Below are positions 1 to 8,971 of a DNA stretch of 43,604 bases, one piece after another. A program made the translations under genes and the position numbers. Source of the DNA: Rhizopus sp. PT2906 (lineage: Eukaryota; Mucoromycota; Mucoromycetes; Mucorales; Rhizopodaceae); NCBI GenBank assembly GCA_025529335.1, contig JAMYHX010000373.1, positions 1 through 43,604 of the forward strand. The letters run 5' to 3'. The notes beneath the pieces were generated by a model. The model was not told the DNA's origin. It did not search any database and was given only the letters and a program-made list of their open reading frames with translations. Each line of letters starts with the position of its first letter. The first letter of the stretch is position 1.

Positions 1-89
1 TTTACGCAAATAATTTTTTTATTTTATGACAACATTTTATAAAATTAATGTCAATAATTAATAAAAATACAGTAAATGCTTCTACACAT

Positions 90-292
90 TATTCTCCGTT
101 TTTAAATCCAATCAAAGAGTTTGGTCAAAAGTGAAAGTCAGTGTTAGAAGAACATTCTTAAAAGCTGATGATCGACTTACATATCGCGTTTGTGAATCGG
201 CTGGCAAAGTAAAACGCAAAGACCGCGAGGGTTGGATTAGACATTCGGTATCATTCTTTCGACGATGTCTAAATGAAGAAAGGGGTCGTTAA
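90..292 (+). pseudogene. Tc1/mariner-like DDE transposase, C-terminal relic
   Basis: The frame beginning at base 90 reads YSPFLNPIKEF, the usual DDE_3 motif around the third catalytic acidic residue (normally NPIEEFW; here the first E is K). At about 120-124 a TTy-TGG pair has lost one base, so the frame breaks. It resumes at 131 and continues through a transposase-like tail (GWIRHSVSFFRRCL) to a TAA at 290-292. The N-terminal DNA-binding part and the first two catalytic residues are absent. This is a dead fragment; intact relatives cut and paste DNA at TA targets. It is not the same family as the relic at 4210. Confidence 0.8.
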
Positions 293-712
293 AGGTATAC
301 TTATTTACTAGCAATAAGGTGAGTGAATAAAAACAAGCAAGCTTATTTGATAAGATGTTGTCATTTGCAGAGTTGCTATGGTCAGGTTGTTGTATTCATA
401 CGTAGCGGATCAACTACTAACCACATATGAAACAATAACTGGCAATTATTCGATTTCAGTTTGTTACTTTGAAACAACTGTGCGGATCATTATTTAAATT
501 AATTACCAGGAACTGGGTTTTAAGGTACGCATATCCAATGAAACTCTGACCAAAGGCACCCGATTCGTCCTAACTCTCTCTCTCTCTCTTTGCCCCAAAT
601 GTCATTCATAAGCCTCTATGAAAAGTTTTACGATTTCAGTTGAAGAGTGTCTCATATTTAGTATAAATACAGTCTTTTCAGAAAGTAAAGTCGTATTTTT
701 GCAATTTTTATA
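293..712. other. Spacer with CT microsatellite and TATA-like box
   Basis: No coding frame stands out. A short (CT)n run lies near 572-590. A TATAAATA-like box lies at about 662-669, some 45 bases before the ATG at 713. I saw no convincing terminal inverted repeat for the transposase relic to the left. Confidence 0.4.
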
Positions 713-934
713 ATGCAATTTATACAAAAAGCGACATCCCTTTCTAGAAATAGTGCACTCGCCCTTAATAAAGTCAATCGAGACATATATCTTTTAGTCT
801 GGTTAATTCTAGTCTTTATTCTTTTTTTAATTGATATTCCGTATTCAACACGGGTTAAACAGTTTGGAATTGCTGTGGTAGGGATATATGGTTTATTGGG
901 AAACTTGAGTTTTCATGGAGCGCCTAAAGAATGA
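713..934 (+). CDS. Hypothetical small membrane protein (73 aa), doubtful
   Basis: This is an ATG-initiated ORF with one clear hydrophobic segment (residues about 26-42, DIYLLVWLILVFILFLID) and a second weaker one near 50-62. A TATA-like box sits about 45 bases upstream. Its last 42 bases overlap, tail to tail, the end of the nuclease-family gene on the other strand. I do not recognise a family. It may be a truncated gene end or a chance ORF. The long hydrophobic run and upstream box are the only support. Confidence 0.3.
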   Translation: MQFIQKATSLSRNSALALNKVNRDIYLLVWLILVFILFLIDIPYSTRVKQFGIAVVGIYGLLGNLSFHGAPKE

Positions 935-2040
935 ACGAATGCCTTCCACAGTGGAAAACCCTTTGCACAAGTGATTTTTATGGGCTTCTTTGAGACAAAG
1001 ATTCCAGTTCATCTTGCCCGTTTGATTTTTTCGAAAGTTGATAATGAACATTAGGTCGTCTTCTTGGCGACTGCGCTCCATGTTGAAGCTCATTTGACTA
1101 GAGACTCGGCTAGGAGTTCGATTTGGTGGAAGAGGCTCAAGGGACGAATCCGAATCTTCCAATTCTACGTATTTTCGCTTGACAGATCGATTGAATTCGA
1201 ATGCGGATGAGAGGATACGCCTGGCTTTGCTTGTGCCGGGGATGTCAGCAATCGATTTTTCCAATTTTTGCAGCAGTTTTTCATTGTTGGTGCAGACAAC
1301 GTCGAGTACGTGAGACAAATGGCGTTCGCTTTCCATTTTCTCATTTATGCATTCCTTTGCAAGACGATATAACATGCGGATGGTTGGATGTTCTGGATTG
1401 GAATGGCCATAGAGTGTGGGTGATTGCTCAATTATAAAGGTTGACAATGCATACAAGGGTGACCAATTGTTGTTGTTGCCATTGTTGGCCAGTGTTGTTT
1501 TTGTCAACAGATAGCAATCCTGAGCCCAGAATCTACAGGACTTCAGCATGTACATCCATGGATGGCGATCCGGGCATTGAAAATCGTCCATCAAAGACGT
1601 CGGAGACACTCTATCTGTACAAAACACTAACACCAATGGATATGATTTGTACAGATCAAAGATTTTGTGGCCATAATTCTGCAGTCTTCGCATGAATGCT
1701 TCATTTACCACGAGTTGCACTTCGATCAAGATTGGTGGAAGGGAGCGTTGCTGAACTCCAAGTCGTGGCACATATAAAACGTCGCTCCTAGTTCCATCGG
1801 ACCATTCTGTGCCTGCTGCTGTATAGGTTCCACCAGGCACGTCCAGAAGTTCGAGGGCAATAAGATCAATCAAAGAGGGAGTCTGCAAGATTAGTTTACT
1901 AAATCTGTCCGTGCCTGGTAAATGGTGTCTTGATAATGCAAAGGTGCTGATGTCATCTAGAACTGAAGAAAAAAAAAAAGTCAATAAACATTAAAGACAA
2001 ATGATCATCTACCATCTTGTTCATCCGAACTTTGAGTCAT
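893..2040 (-). CDS. PD-(D/E)XK (Rpn/transposase_31-like) protein with C-terminal Myb-like region
   Basis: There are two exons (2040-2013 and 1962-893) with a 50-nt GT-AG intron, giving 365 aa. The upstream ATG at 2040 makes a better start (MTQSSDEQD) than the in-intron ATG at 1984, which would read through the polypyrimidine tract. Residues about 70-125 carry a PD-(D/E)XK core: Asp70 in SDVLYVPR, then a strand ending ILIEVQ (Glu90, Gln92), then a helix RRLQNYGHKIFDLY and strand PLVLVFC. This order matches the Rpn/PDDEXK recombination-associated nuclease group. Residues about 327-358 (MNWNLCLKEAHKNH ... GFSTVEGIRSFF) resemble a Myb/SANT-like helix bundle. The middle (about 200-310) is charged and probably flexible. 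The ORF is intact, unlike the transposon relics around it. DNA cutting and DNA binding are inferred from family resemblance only. Confidence 0.72.
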
Positions 2041-2390
2041 TACAAAAAAAAAAGAAAAAAAAAAGACTATTACTACTGGCACATCTCTACTCATTACCTA
2101 TGATATCACCCAGCAAAACTTTCCAATGTGCAACGCCACGCTAAACATGGCTTTATGAAGTCACCGTCTTGGATTGGTTCTTTTCAAAAAGAAGAGAGAT
2201 AAAGAATAAAAGTTATTTTTATATTCTAGTGTTATGTTGTCAATTGATCAACAAAGAATCAAGATCATTCATATTATGATGAATTCACATTTTATATCAG
2301 AGAGAGTAGGTTAGACAGCCTTAGGCTAGGCTTTGGTAATGTGAAGTTGCATAGTGATAACATAGGTAGCGCCCCAAGGAAGCGCAGTAG

Positions 2391-2445
2391 CATTAGCCTA
2401 TTTTTTGATGCATTTTTTGATGCATTTTCTGGTGCATGTAGTGTT
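2391..2445 (+). repeat. Dispersed repeat copy A with 12-bp internal units
   Basis: The sequence contains three imperfect tandem units related to TGGTGCATTTTC, preceded by ATTAG-CT and ending TGTAGTGTT. The same arrangement occurs inverted at 21627-21680 with units closer to the consensus. In one frame both copies encode a similar short peptide (copy B: GAFSGAFSGACSV). It could be the subterminal region of a transposon or a piece of a decayed coding repeat. Confidence 0.7.
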
Positions 2446-2752
2446 CACCAAAAAAAAAGCGCAAGGAAGAAAAATAGTGCGGGAATTGTTATTCTAAGAG
2501 GCTTTGTGATTTTGCTTGTTTGTTGTCCTTGTCTTTCAGTGTGAATCATGCTTTTCACACAGCATGTAGAGCATGGAGAATCAATTGGATGAATTGTAAG
2601 GAAAACGGATGAATCGTAAACGTCATTCAAAGATGCGCTTGTGTTTATGAGACGGTCATGTTTGCCATTTTTAAGCTTGTCTTTTTAAAAAACCATTTAA
2701 AACTGACTGTTTCTGCATATTCTCCAGATGCATCACCGTCGGAGATTTGACA

Positions 2753-2823
2753 GCGCCACTTGCACCGTTAAAATTTATTAAATTAGTTTTCTTGGTCTAC
2801 GAATTTAACGGTGCAAGTGGTGC
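2753..2823. repeat. Inverted repeat (about 21-bp arms, 29-nt spacer)
   Basis: The left arm is GCGCCACTTGCACCGTTAAA (2753-2772). The right arm, in reverse complement, reads GCACCACTTGCACCGTTAAA (2804-2823). One position differs, and it would pair as G-T in RNA. The spacer is AT-rich. It could be a hairpin, a solo pair of transposon ends (MITE-like remnant) or a protein-binding palindrome. No ORF crosses it. Confidence 0.85.
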
Positions 2824-3307
2824 AAAGATTGTTTTATACCTTATAAAAAATAAATGATACGTGAAGAAGTAGTGTTTTATTGTTGTTTGCCCATTAGCAA
2901 TTCCATTAATGATACAGTGAAAACAGGCTGTTGTAATCATGTACAAAAACAATTTTAAAAGGAAAGCATTAAATATAATGTTTTATTTTCATTAATTTTT
3001 TGAGGGGTGGCGTCCACAAGGAGTGTCATTAGGGCGTCTCTGTGATGTCTTTGAGAAACCACACGCGTCTATATTTTAAGAAGACAGGTGTTTCTCTTTT
3101 ATCAACTTGAGCTTTATCTCATAAAAGTGTAATGTATCCCCCAAACTCACAAAATGTACAAAGATCTCGTTCAACATGTTCAGTTTATCTTAACAGCTGT
3201 ATGAAAGAGCAACCCGTTATACTCACCCTATTCTTCGCTCGATATACAACATGTACGCACCCATGCTTTATAAAACAAGATGATTTATTCACAAAATAGC
3301 AAACCAT

Positions 3308-3674
3308 TTATTGTTGGTAGGAGAAGACGTTCTTCAAGTCTAATAAAAAAAGTTTAACAAAAATATTTCACATGTCACGTATTGTACTTACATCCATCTT
3401 GTTGAGCAAGACGGTTGAGGGAGTCGTCAGATTCAGCTTCCTTACGAACGAAACCACAGAAAGCGTAGGTGGAGAAAGTGTTGGCATAGCGACCATCAGC
3501 GTTGACATCACCAACGTTGATTTGAACGGAAGCGTGGTCCTTGGCAGTAATGAGACGGTTGGTGGCAGAGCTAAAATAGAATGAATATACTTCCCCCTTT
3601 TGACTGGCTCTTAAAAATATTTACCACTTGCGAGGAATGTAAAGATCGACAAGTTGGCCTTCAGAGTTCTCCAT
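3308..3674 (-). CDS. RPS21: 40S ribosomal protein eS21
   Basis: Three exons (3674-3625, 3570-3392, 3339-3308) join in phase to 86 aa. The protein starts MENSEGQLVDLYIPRKC and contains SATNRLITAKDHASVQIN, CGFVRKEAESDDS and NRLAQQDG, the full hallmark set of eukaryote-specific small-subunit protein eS21, at the usual length (yeast 87 aa). It sits on the 40S subunit and is needed for late small-subunit maturation. Both introns are GT-AG and short. The first intron falls early in the gene, as in many ribosomal protein genes. The gene is intact despite mobile-element debris on both sides. Confidence 0.96.
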
Positions 3675-3904
3675 GTTGTGTGATAAGTGGGAAAAGAGGA
3701 AGATTCATCTTGGCCAGTGCTGTAACAAAATTTTTATGATGTCTAAGCCACATGTATTTTTGGGAAGTGTCAATTTAGCTTCCCCCGGCCCACTCTTTCG
3801 GATACTAAAAAATCAGGATGTTGCTCCTGTTTTGCACTGTCATAAACTGAGGGAGGAAATTATGCAGGCGAGCTACACGACATTTTACTCGAAAGATATA
3901 CTGA

Positions 3905-4183
3905 TCAAAAACACTTCAAATACAGACACGTCTTGCATCTGCTGCTGATATTGATAAGCCTTCGTCATCTATCAATGCTGATTTGACTTCATCTTCGTCC
4001 TCAATTGAAGAAAAATTAAATACATACATAAAACCATGCAAAGCCAGAGCCAGAACGCATGGATTTGACTTGCAGAATCAAATACATCAAGTGTTAGCAA
4101 ATTATGATATTATTCTGCTGAGGAAAGGACATGCGTGTCCAGAACTTAGCAAGTATGTCGATACTGAAGTGCCTCCTGAATAA
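3905..4183 (+). pseudogene. Unassigned ORF fragment beside transposase relic
   Basis: This open frame has no clear start and ends at TAA 4181-4183. The part after about 3929 looks protein-like: a serine-rich stretch (SSSINADLTSSSSSIEEKL) followed by ARARTHGFDLQNQIHQVLAN. I do not recognise the family. It lies 26 bases before the DDE relic in a different reading context and may be the tail of a gene split by that element. Confidence 0.25.
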
Positions 4184-4209
4184 TATTAGAACTAAAGCAA
4201 TCAGCAAAG

Positions 4210-4561
4210 ATGTCACAGTTGACAGATAATAAATTTTATGGACCAGTAACCCGAGATGAAGGGGCTTACATTGTCATGGACAATGCCCCAATACACACTG
4301 CTGATGACATTGACGAAATGATTTCAAAGAAAAGATACAGAAGCATTTATCTTCCCCCCTATTCACCTGAACTCAATCCTATCGAGAATTTTGGGTCCAC
4401 AATGAAATTTCGCGGTCAAGAGAAATAAATTCACTAGAGATGAAGCTCTTAAAACAAGAGTAGCCGAGGCATTTAATGGAATAAGAGCTCCCACTCTCTT
4501 AAACATGAGTTACCATTCTGTAAACATGTTTGGCAAATGTCTTCGGATGGAACCTATCTAA
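4210..4561 (+). pseudogene. Tc1/mariner (DDE_3) transposase, C-terminal relic
   Basis: The first frame carries YIVMDNAPIHTADDI (second catalytic Asp) and LPPYSPELNPIENF (third acidic residue, with IEN instead of IEE and FG instead of FW). The frame is lost near 4412-4420. It recovers as KFTRDEALKTRVAEAF and runs to TAA 4559-4561, ending ...GKCLRMEPI. The helix-turn-helix region and first catalytic Asp are missing. So one frameshift and an N-terminal deletion have killed it. The C-terminal half differs from the relic at 90-292, indicating a second family. Confidence 0.85.
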
Positions 4562-4940
4562 TAAATTTTATTTGCACCTCTTGAATGATATTATTCTATG
4601 TAAAAGAAAGTTGAATGTATTTATTAAATACGCCATTTGGAGATCGCAAATTGAACAAGTGAAATGCACGAATTGGATCCTGAGAAAAGCGCCAATTGAG
4701 ATGGTCAAAAGCGCGAGCTAATCTTAAAGTGTCAATTGTATACTGTTATTGACTGCTTTGTCTATGGGTATCAATTACCCATTCATCCTTCATTCAGGGG
4801 CCAAATCGCTGCTTGCAGTAAATTACTCGCACTTTATTTTGCTCGACCAATAAAAGAAGTGACAACACACAACGAGAGGTTTCTGTTATTTGTTTAACAG
4901 GATCAAATCTTCAATAAATTCTGACTGATAGAACCATTAG
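4562..4940. other. Spacer downstream of transposase relic
   Basis: AT-rich sequence with no gene recognised. The MoaD gene ends convergently at its right border. I could not find a matching terminal inverted repeat for the relic upstream. Confidence 0.4.
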
Positions 4941-5198
4941 TTATCCTCCACTCACTGGCGGAATAATAGCTACTTCAGAAACGTCCGTTAGCAATGTCTC
5001 TAATTCGTCTTCCTTTTGAATATATTCCATATCAACAGCAAATAAACAAGACTCTAATAATGTCTTTAATTTTTCCCCATATCTCATACACAAATCCTCA
5101 GATAGCATCTGTAAAGTATAATCTTCTTTCCGTATTTCAACTTCTTCCATCTCTTTTCCTGTGATATCCTTAACAGCTGCAAAATACAAGATTTTCAT
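4941..5198 (-). CDS. Molybdopterin synthase small subunit (MoaD/MOCS2A)
   Basis: A single-exon gene of 85 aa with a ubiquitin-like (ThiS/MoaD) fold. It begins MKILYFAAVKDITGKE, ends VAIIPPVSGG, and has the obligatory C-terminal Gly-Gly that is thiocarboxylated and donates sulfur to precursor Z (cPMP). The length is standard for the family. The protein works in the cytosol with the large subunit (MoaE/MOCS2B), which is not in this window. Its presence implies a molybdenum cofactor pathway in this fungus. No intron or damage is visible. Confidence 0.93.
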   Translation of the reverse strand: MKILYFAAVKDITGKEMEEVEIRKEDYTLQMLSEDLCMRYGEKLKTLLESCLFAVDMEYIQKEDELETLLTDVSEVAIIPPVSGG

Positions 5199-5691
5199 GT
5201 TGTTATTACAAGCATAAAATGCAGTAGCCTGAGATTACAGGAAAACAAAAATTTTGCGGGATGATCTGAGATTAAAACTTGATGATTTGTAGTGTTATGG
5301 TTGTTTTGGATAAACACGATAAAAGATGCTTCTCATTATCTGTAAAACTGCAGAATGCATCATTCTCAGTGTCCAACAAACGTTGTTTAAAGTCAAGATT
5401 CCAAATCTTTGTTCATGTTTACTCCCCCCTTTTTTTTCCCTTTTTCTTGATCTGTTGAAAGTTGCTAACTAAAAATATAAAAAGCATATCAAAAAAAAAA
5501 CCTGCTTGTATGACTGCAGTATGTTGTCGTTCAGAGTTATTTCTGGGAATGGGTACCTTGACATGGTTGTCCTTGTGCGCGAACTCAGTTTGTTTAAACG
5601 TCAGCGCATGAATTCAATTTCCGCTAGACGCAAAGTCGAGACAGTGAATAAACATGATCTTTTATACTTATTTTACCGCTATTATCAAAAG
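5199..5691. other. Divergent intergenic region MoaD / capping protein beta
   Basis: About 490 bases between two divergent starts. The ORF at 5506-5712 has no recognisable homology. There are C and T runs near 5424-5450. Promoters for both neighbours must lie here; no specific box is convincing. Confidence 0.4.
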
Positions 5692-6691
5692 ATGGTAACT
5701 AATTCGAAATAGAAAGCGTATTACTTATTCACCATTTTTCTCGTGTATACGTGTGTGTGTGTGTCTTTAGAATGACCAATTTGACTGTGCCCTCGATTTG
5801 ATGCGACGTCTACCGCCTCAAAATGTAGAAGAAAATCTCAATAAACTATTTGACTTGGTTCATCCTGACCTGGCAGCCGAGTTACTGTCTACTATTGACC
5901 AACCGCTCAAAGTAAAACGTTGCTCAAAAACAGGAAGGGACTATCTTATCTGTGACTATAACCGAGATGGTGATTCTTACAGGTACGCAATAATTCTTCA
6001 TTTATACAAAAAAAGTCATTTTAACTTTTACATGTATATATAAAGGTCACCATGGAGTAATGAATATGAACCCGAGCTACTAGATGGTGCACTTCCTTCG
6101 CCTGCCCTAAGAAAATTGGAAATAGCAGCAAATGAAGCCTTTGATACGTACCGTGAAATGTACTATGAAGGCGGTGTTTCATCTGTTTATGCATTTGACA
6201 TTGGTGATAAATTTGCTATTGTTGTCTTGATAAAGAAAGGCAAGTAAAATAGTAGAGTTGATGTCATCAATCATTGACTTGTATCTTTAGTGGGTGATGG
6301 ATCAAGACGCATGAAGGGTGCCTGGGATTCTATTCATGTATTTGAAGTTCAAGAAAGAGGACGTAGCGCACAATACAAGTTAACATCGACCATTATGCTC
6401 TACATGATCACAAATAACCAAGACTTGGGCAACTTGAATTTGAGTGGAAGTATGACTAGACAAGTAGAACAAGACTATCCTGTAGATGATCCATCTGTTC
6501 ATATTGCTAATATCGGACGTATGGTCGAGGACATGGAATTAAAGATGCGTAATTCGCTACAGGAAGTTTACTTTGGTAAAACAAAAGATATTGTTAATGA
6601 CTTGAGAAGCTTGGGTTCTTTGGCTGAATCCAAGAAACAGGCTCAGATTCAAAGAGAGTTGATGGGTCGTTTAATGGAAAGAAATAAATAA
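5692..6691 (+). CDS. CAP2: F-actin capping protein subunit beta
   Basis: Four exons (5692-5694, 5771-5982, 6046-6239, 6291-6691) join to 269 aa, close to the usual 270-290. The product opens MNDQFDCALDLMRRLPPQ and contains LLCDYNRDGDSYRSPW-like, YEGGVSSVYAFD, KGAWDSIHVFEV, YKLTST and HIANIGRMVEDME blocks, all diagnostic of CapZ beta. With the alpha subunit it caps actin barbed ends in cortical patches. Exon 1 is just the ATG. Intron 3 starts GCAAGT after AAAG; no GT donor keeps the frame, so it is a GC-AG intron. Both peculiarities are fixed by the protein alignment rather than by the base calls alone. The tail lacks the longer C-terminal extension of animal isoforms. Confidence 0.95.
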
Positions 6692-6827
6692 GCAATCTAG
6701 TGTTTATCAAAAAAAAAAAGAGCAGGATTGCAATTTAGGAACAAAATTGTCTGAATTTCAAGTTCATCCCTTAAAACGCGTTTATTCTTTCTTTTCTATT
6801 TTTATTACCTTTTTATTCCCTTGAAGC

Positions 6828-8010
6828 ATGCGTTCAGTCATTGCGGTACTTTCTACTTTTCTTGTAGCATGTACTACTTTAGTACTTGCTCAAGGAAATA
6901 ACAATATGAGAACTCACTCTATTTCAATGCCATATATTGGTAAGACATGTCTTAATTCAAAAACAAAGAAAGACACAACTTAACAATTTAAAGATGATGA
7001 ACTTCAAAATAGATGGTTCGACTTTGGAGGAAATACCATCATTAATACCAATCACCACATTCGCTTAACTTCTACCAAGCAGTCTCAATTAGGCTATTTG
7101 TGGTCTCGTTTGGTAAAATTAAAACTATATATAAAGAGAGAGAAAACTTTATAATAACTAGAAAATTGTAGCCCTTGATTGGAGACAATTTCCAAATCGA
7201 ATTTGAATTTAAAGTGGAAGGCAGCAGTGGACACCTTTATGGTGATGGTTTTGCTAGTAAGTTTACAATAAAGTCAGGTAAAAGAACAGTATTAACGTAT
7301 TTTTACAGTGTGGCTCACAAAACAAAGAATGGTACCTGGACCTGTATTCGGCTCAGTTGATAGATTTGAGGGCATGGGTATCTTTTTTGATACCTATGAT
7401 AATGAACGATCTCATGTAATATAAACATGTCTAAAGATAAAAAGGGTAAACTAATAATTGAATATATAGCGTCATACCTTCCCCTATGTTATGGCTATGC
7501 TTAACGATGGTACCAAGTCTTATGATAATAGTAAAGACGGAAGTGATACTGAATTGGCTGGCTGTGAGGTAAGTTGAAATCAACAAGACAGGCATAGGAT
7601 CCTAAGTCGTACTCTAGGCTGATTTCAGAGCCAAAGGATTCCCTACACGCGCCAGATTCACTTATCACAAAGGAAACTATATTCAATTAGAGTTACAATG
7701 GAGACAAGAGGATGAATGGGATCAATGCTTCAAGACACACAATATTGTTCTTCCTGAGCAAATCTACCTTGGTTTTAGTGCGCATACGGGTGAAGTAACG
7801 GATAATCACGATATTATTCAGGTCACTACCAAGTCTATCCCTCCTGCAGTCAAAGAAGCTGCTCCTAGACAAGAAAAGGCCAAAAAGTCATCTTCATCAG
7901 GAGGTGTGTTGTCTGTTTTATTTAAAATGATGTTGGCAGGAGGACTTGTAGGCATTCTATTCGTTGGTTACCGTTATTATGATCAGAAAAATAGAATGAA
8001 GAGATTTTAA
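6828..8010 (+). CDS. L-type lectin cargo receptor (VIP36/Emp47-like)
   Basis: Six exons (6828-6939, 6994-7112, 7172-7256, 7309-7415, 7470-7568, 7618-8010) give 304 aa. There is an N-terminal signal peptide (to about residue 22, ...TTLVLAQ) and a luminal legume-lectin-like domain with DGFAMWLTKQRM, PVFGS, FDTYDNERS and SYDNSKDG plus ELAGC and DNHDII near its end. A single transmembrane segment follows near residues 273-295. The short cytosolic tail ends MKRF. Family members bind high-mannose glycoproteins and cycle between ER, ERGIC and Golgi. The C-terminal K-R-F resembles the ER-exit/retrieval tails of VIP36 and ERGIC-53. Luminal Asp/Asn residues for Ca2+ and sugar binding appear present. 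All introns are GT-AG. Confidence 0.93.
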
Positions 8011-8498
8011 ATTTTTAACCAATCATCATTAAAAATGTGTATTTTTATGCCTTTGAATTTTTCCGCTTTTTGGGTAGAGGGGAGAGAACAGCAAGGGCAA
8101 AACGTACCAAATTATATGTGATTTAGCTTTGTCAATATCATAATACTAAAGAGTTTCACAGTTCTCGCGTAAACATTGGTTCTTTAATTACCAAGGTTTA
8201 AAGGTGCTACTTTATTTACAGCTACTAATGCTTTAAACTCTTTGCACTAATAAAAGCGCACTACAACTCATGCTACTTTTTTAAATAAGCTGGCTAATGC
8301 TACGGACGCTTCTTCTTCTATACGCGAAAGGCTGTTCATTGAAATCTATCATAGTTACACATGAATGGTCTTGGTTCTTTGTTGATCAAACTGACAACAT
8401 AAAATTAGAATAAACAATCTCTTTGTTTCTTTCTTCTTGAAACACAAACCAAGATGGCAACTTTATAAATTCTCCCAGGGGAAGGTTCCGTAGAGACT
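8011..8498. other. Spacer, possibly containing decayed coding sequence
   Basis: AT-rich, with no recognisable gene. One short frame around 8290-8360 (KLANATDASSSIRERL) reads like protein but is closed by stops within about 35 codons. It may be part of the same decayed locus as the ORF at 8499. Confidence 0.3.
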
Positions 8499-8762
8499 TT
8501 GCCATTCAATAAAGTTGAAGAAAAACCAACAGCAAAAAGTAAAAAATCAAAGCGGTCAAAACAATATCATTTAAAGAATTATGTGCTAGTTCCTTTCCTA
8601 GGATCAACTATGGCAAAGTTTGAATTAAAAAACGAAGCAACCAAATCGGAGTCGACGTACCACCATAAACCATGGAGGGGAGTATCATTATTTACATATC
8701 CAAAGGGTTTTACTCCTATCATACCCATTGATTATGCAAACCATATTTTCCCAAAAGAATAA
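8499..8762 (+). pseudogene. Unassigned ORF, probably a decayed gene fragment
   Basis: The frame reads back in phase from its nominal start to an ATG at 8454 but meets a TAA after four codons, which suggests an older, longer gene. It has a lysine-rich start, then ordinary-looking sequence (VLVPFLGSTMAKFELKNEA, YPKGFTPIIPIDYANHI). A second short frame, 8795-8911 (ending IKRRNADIIKHENNSL), could be its displaced continuation. I do not recognise the family. It lies between two intact genes, the lectin and the phosphatase. Confidence 0.3.
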
Positions 8763-8971
8763 GACAAAGCATGTAATTCTTGATCAAGGTTACTATGGAA
8801 ATTGAGACTAAAACATATGAGAAGCCATTAAAAATCATACAAGATGACTTAAAGGATGAAATAAAAAGAAGAAACGCAGACATAATCAAACATGAAAACA
8901 ATTCTCTTTAATTTATTTATGTACAACAACAATAAATAAAACTATTGAAAGCATATTCTTCATGATGACTG

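Larger units (their letters stand above)
2041..3307. other. Gene-poor stretch with repeat copy and hairpin
   Basis: No conserved gene was recognised. The stretch holds one copy of a dispersed repeat (about 2391-2445) and a 21-bp inverted repeat (2753-2823), both listed separately. The ORF at 2341-2544 includes the repeat and is probably not a gene. The remainder is AT-rich and simple. Confidence 0.5.

Noticed and set aside
7257..7360. ORF extending the lectin exon past 7256
   Set aside because: Reading on through the GTAAGT donor breaks the conserved DGFAMWLTKQ block, which is restored only by splicing to 7309.
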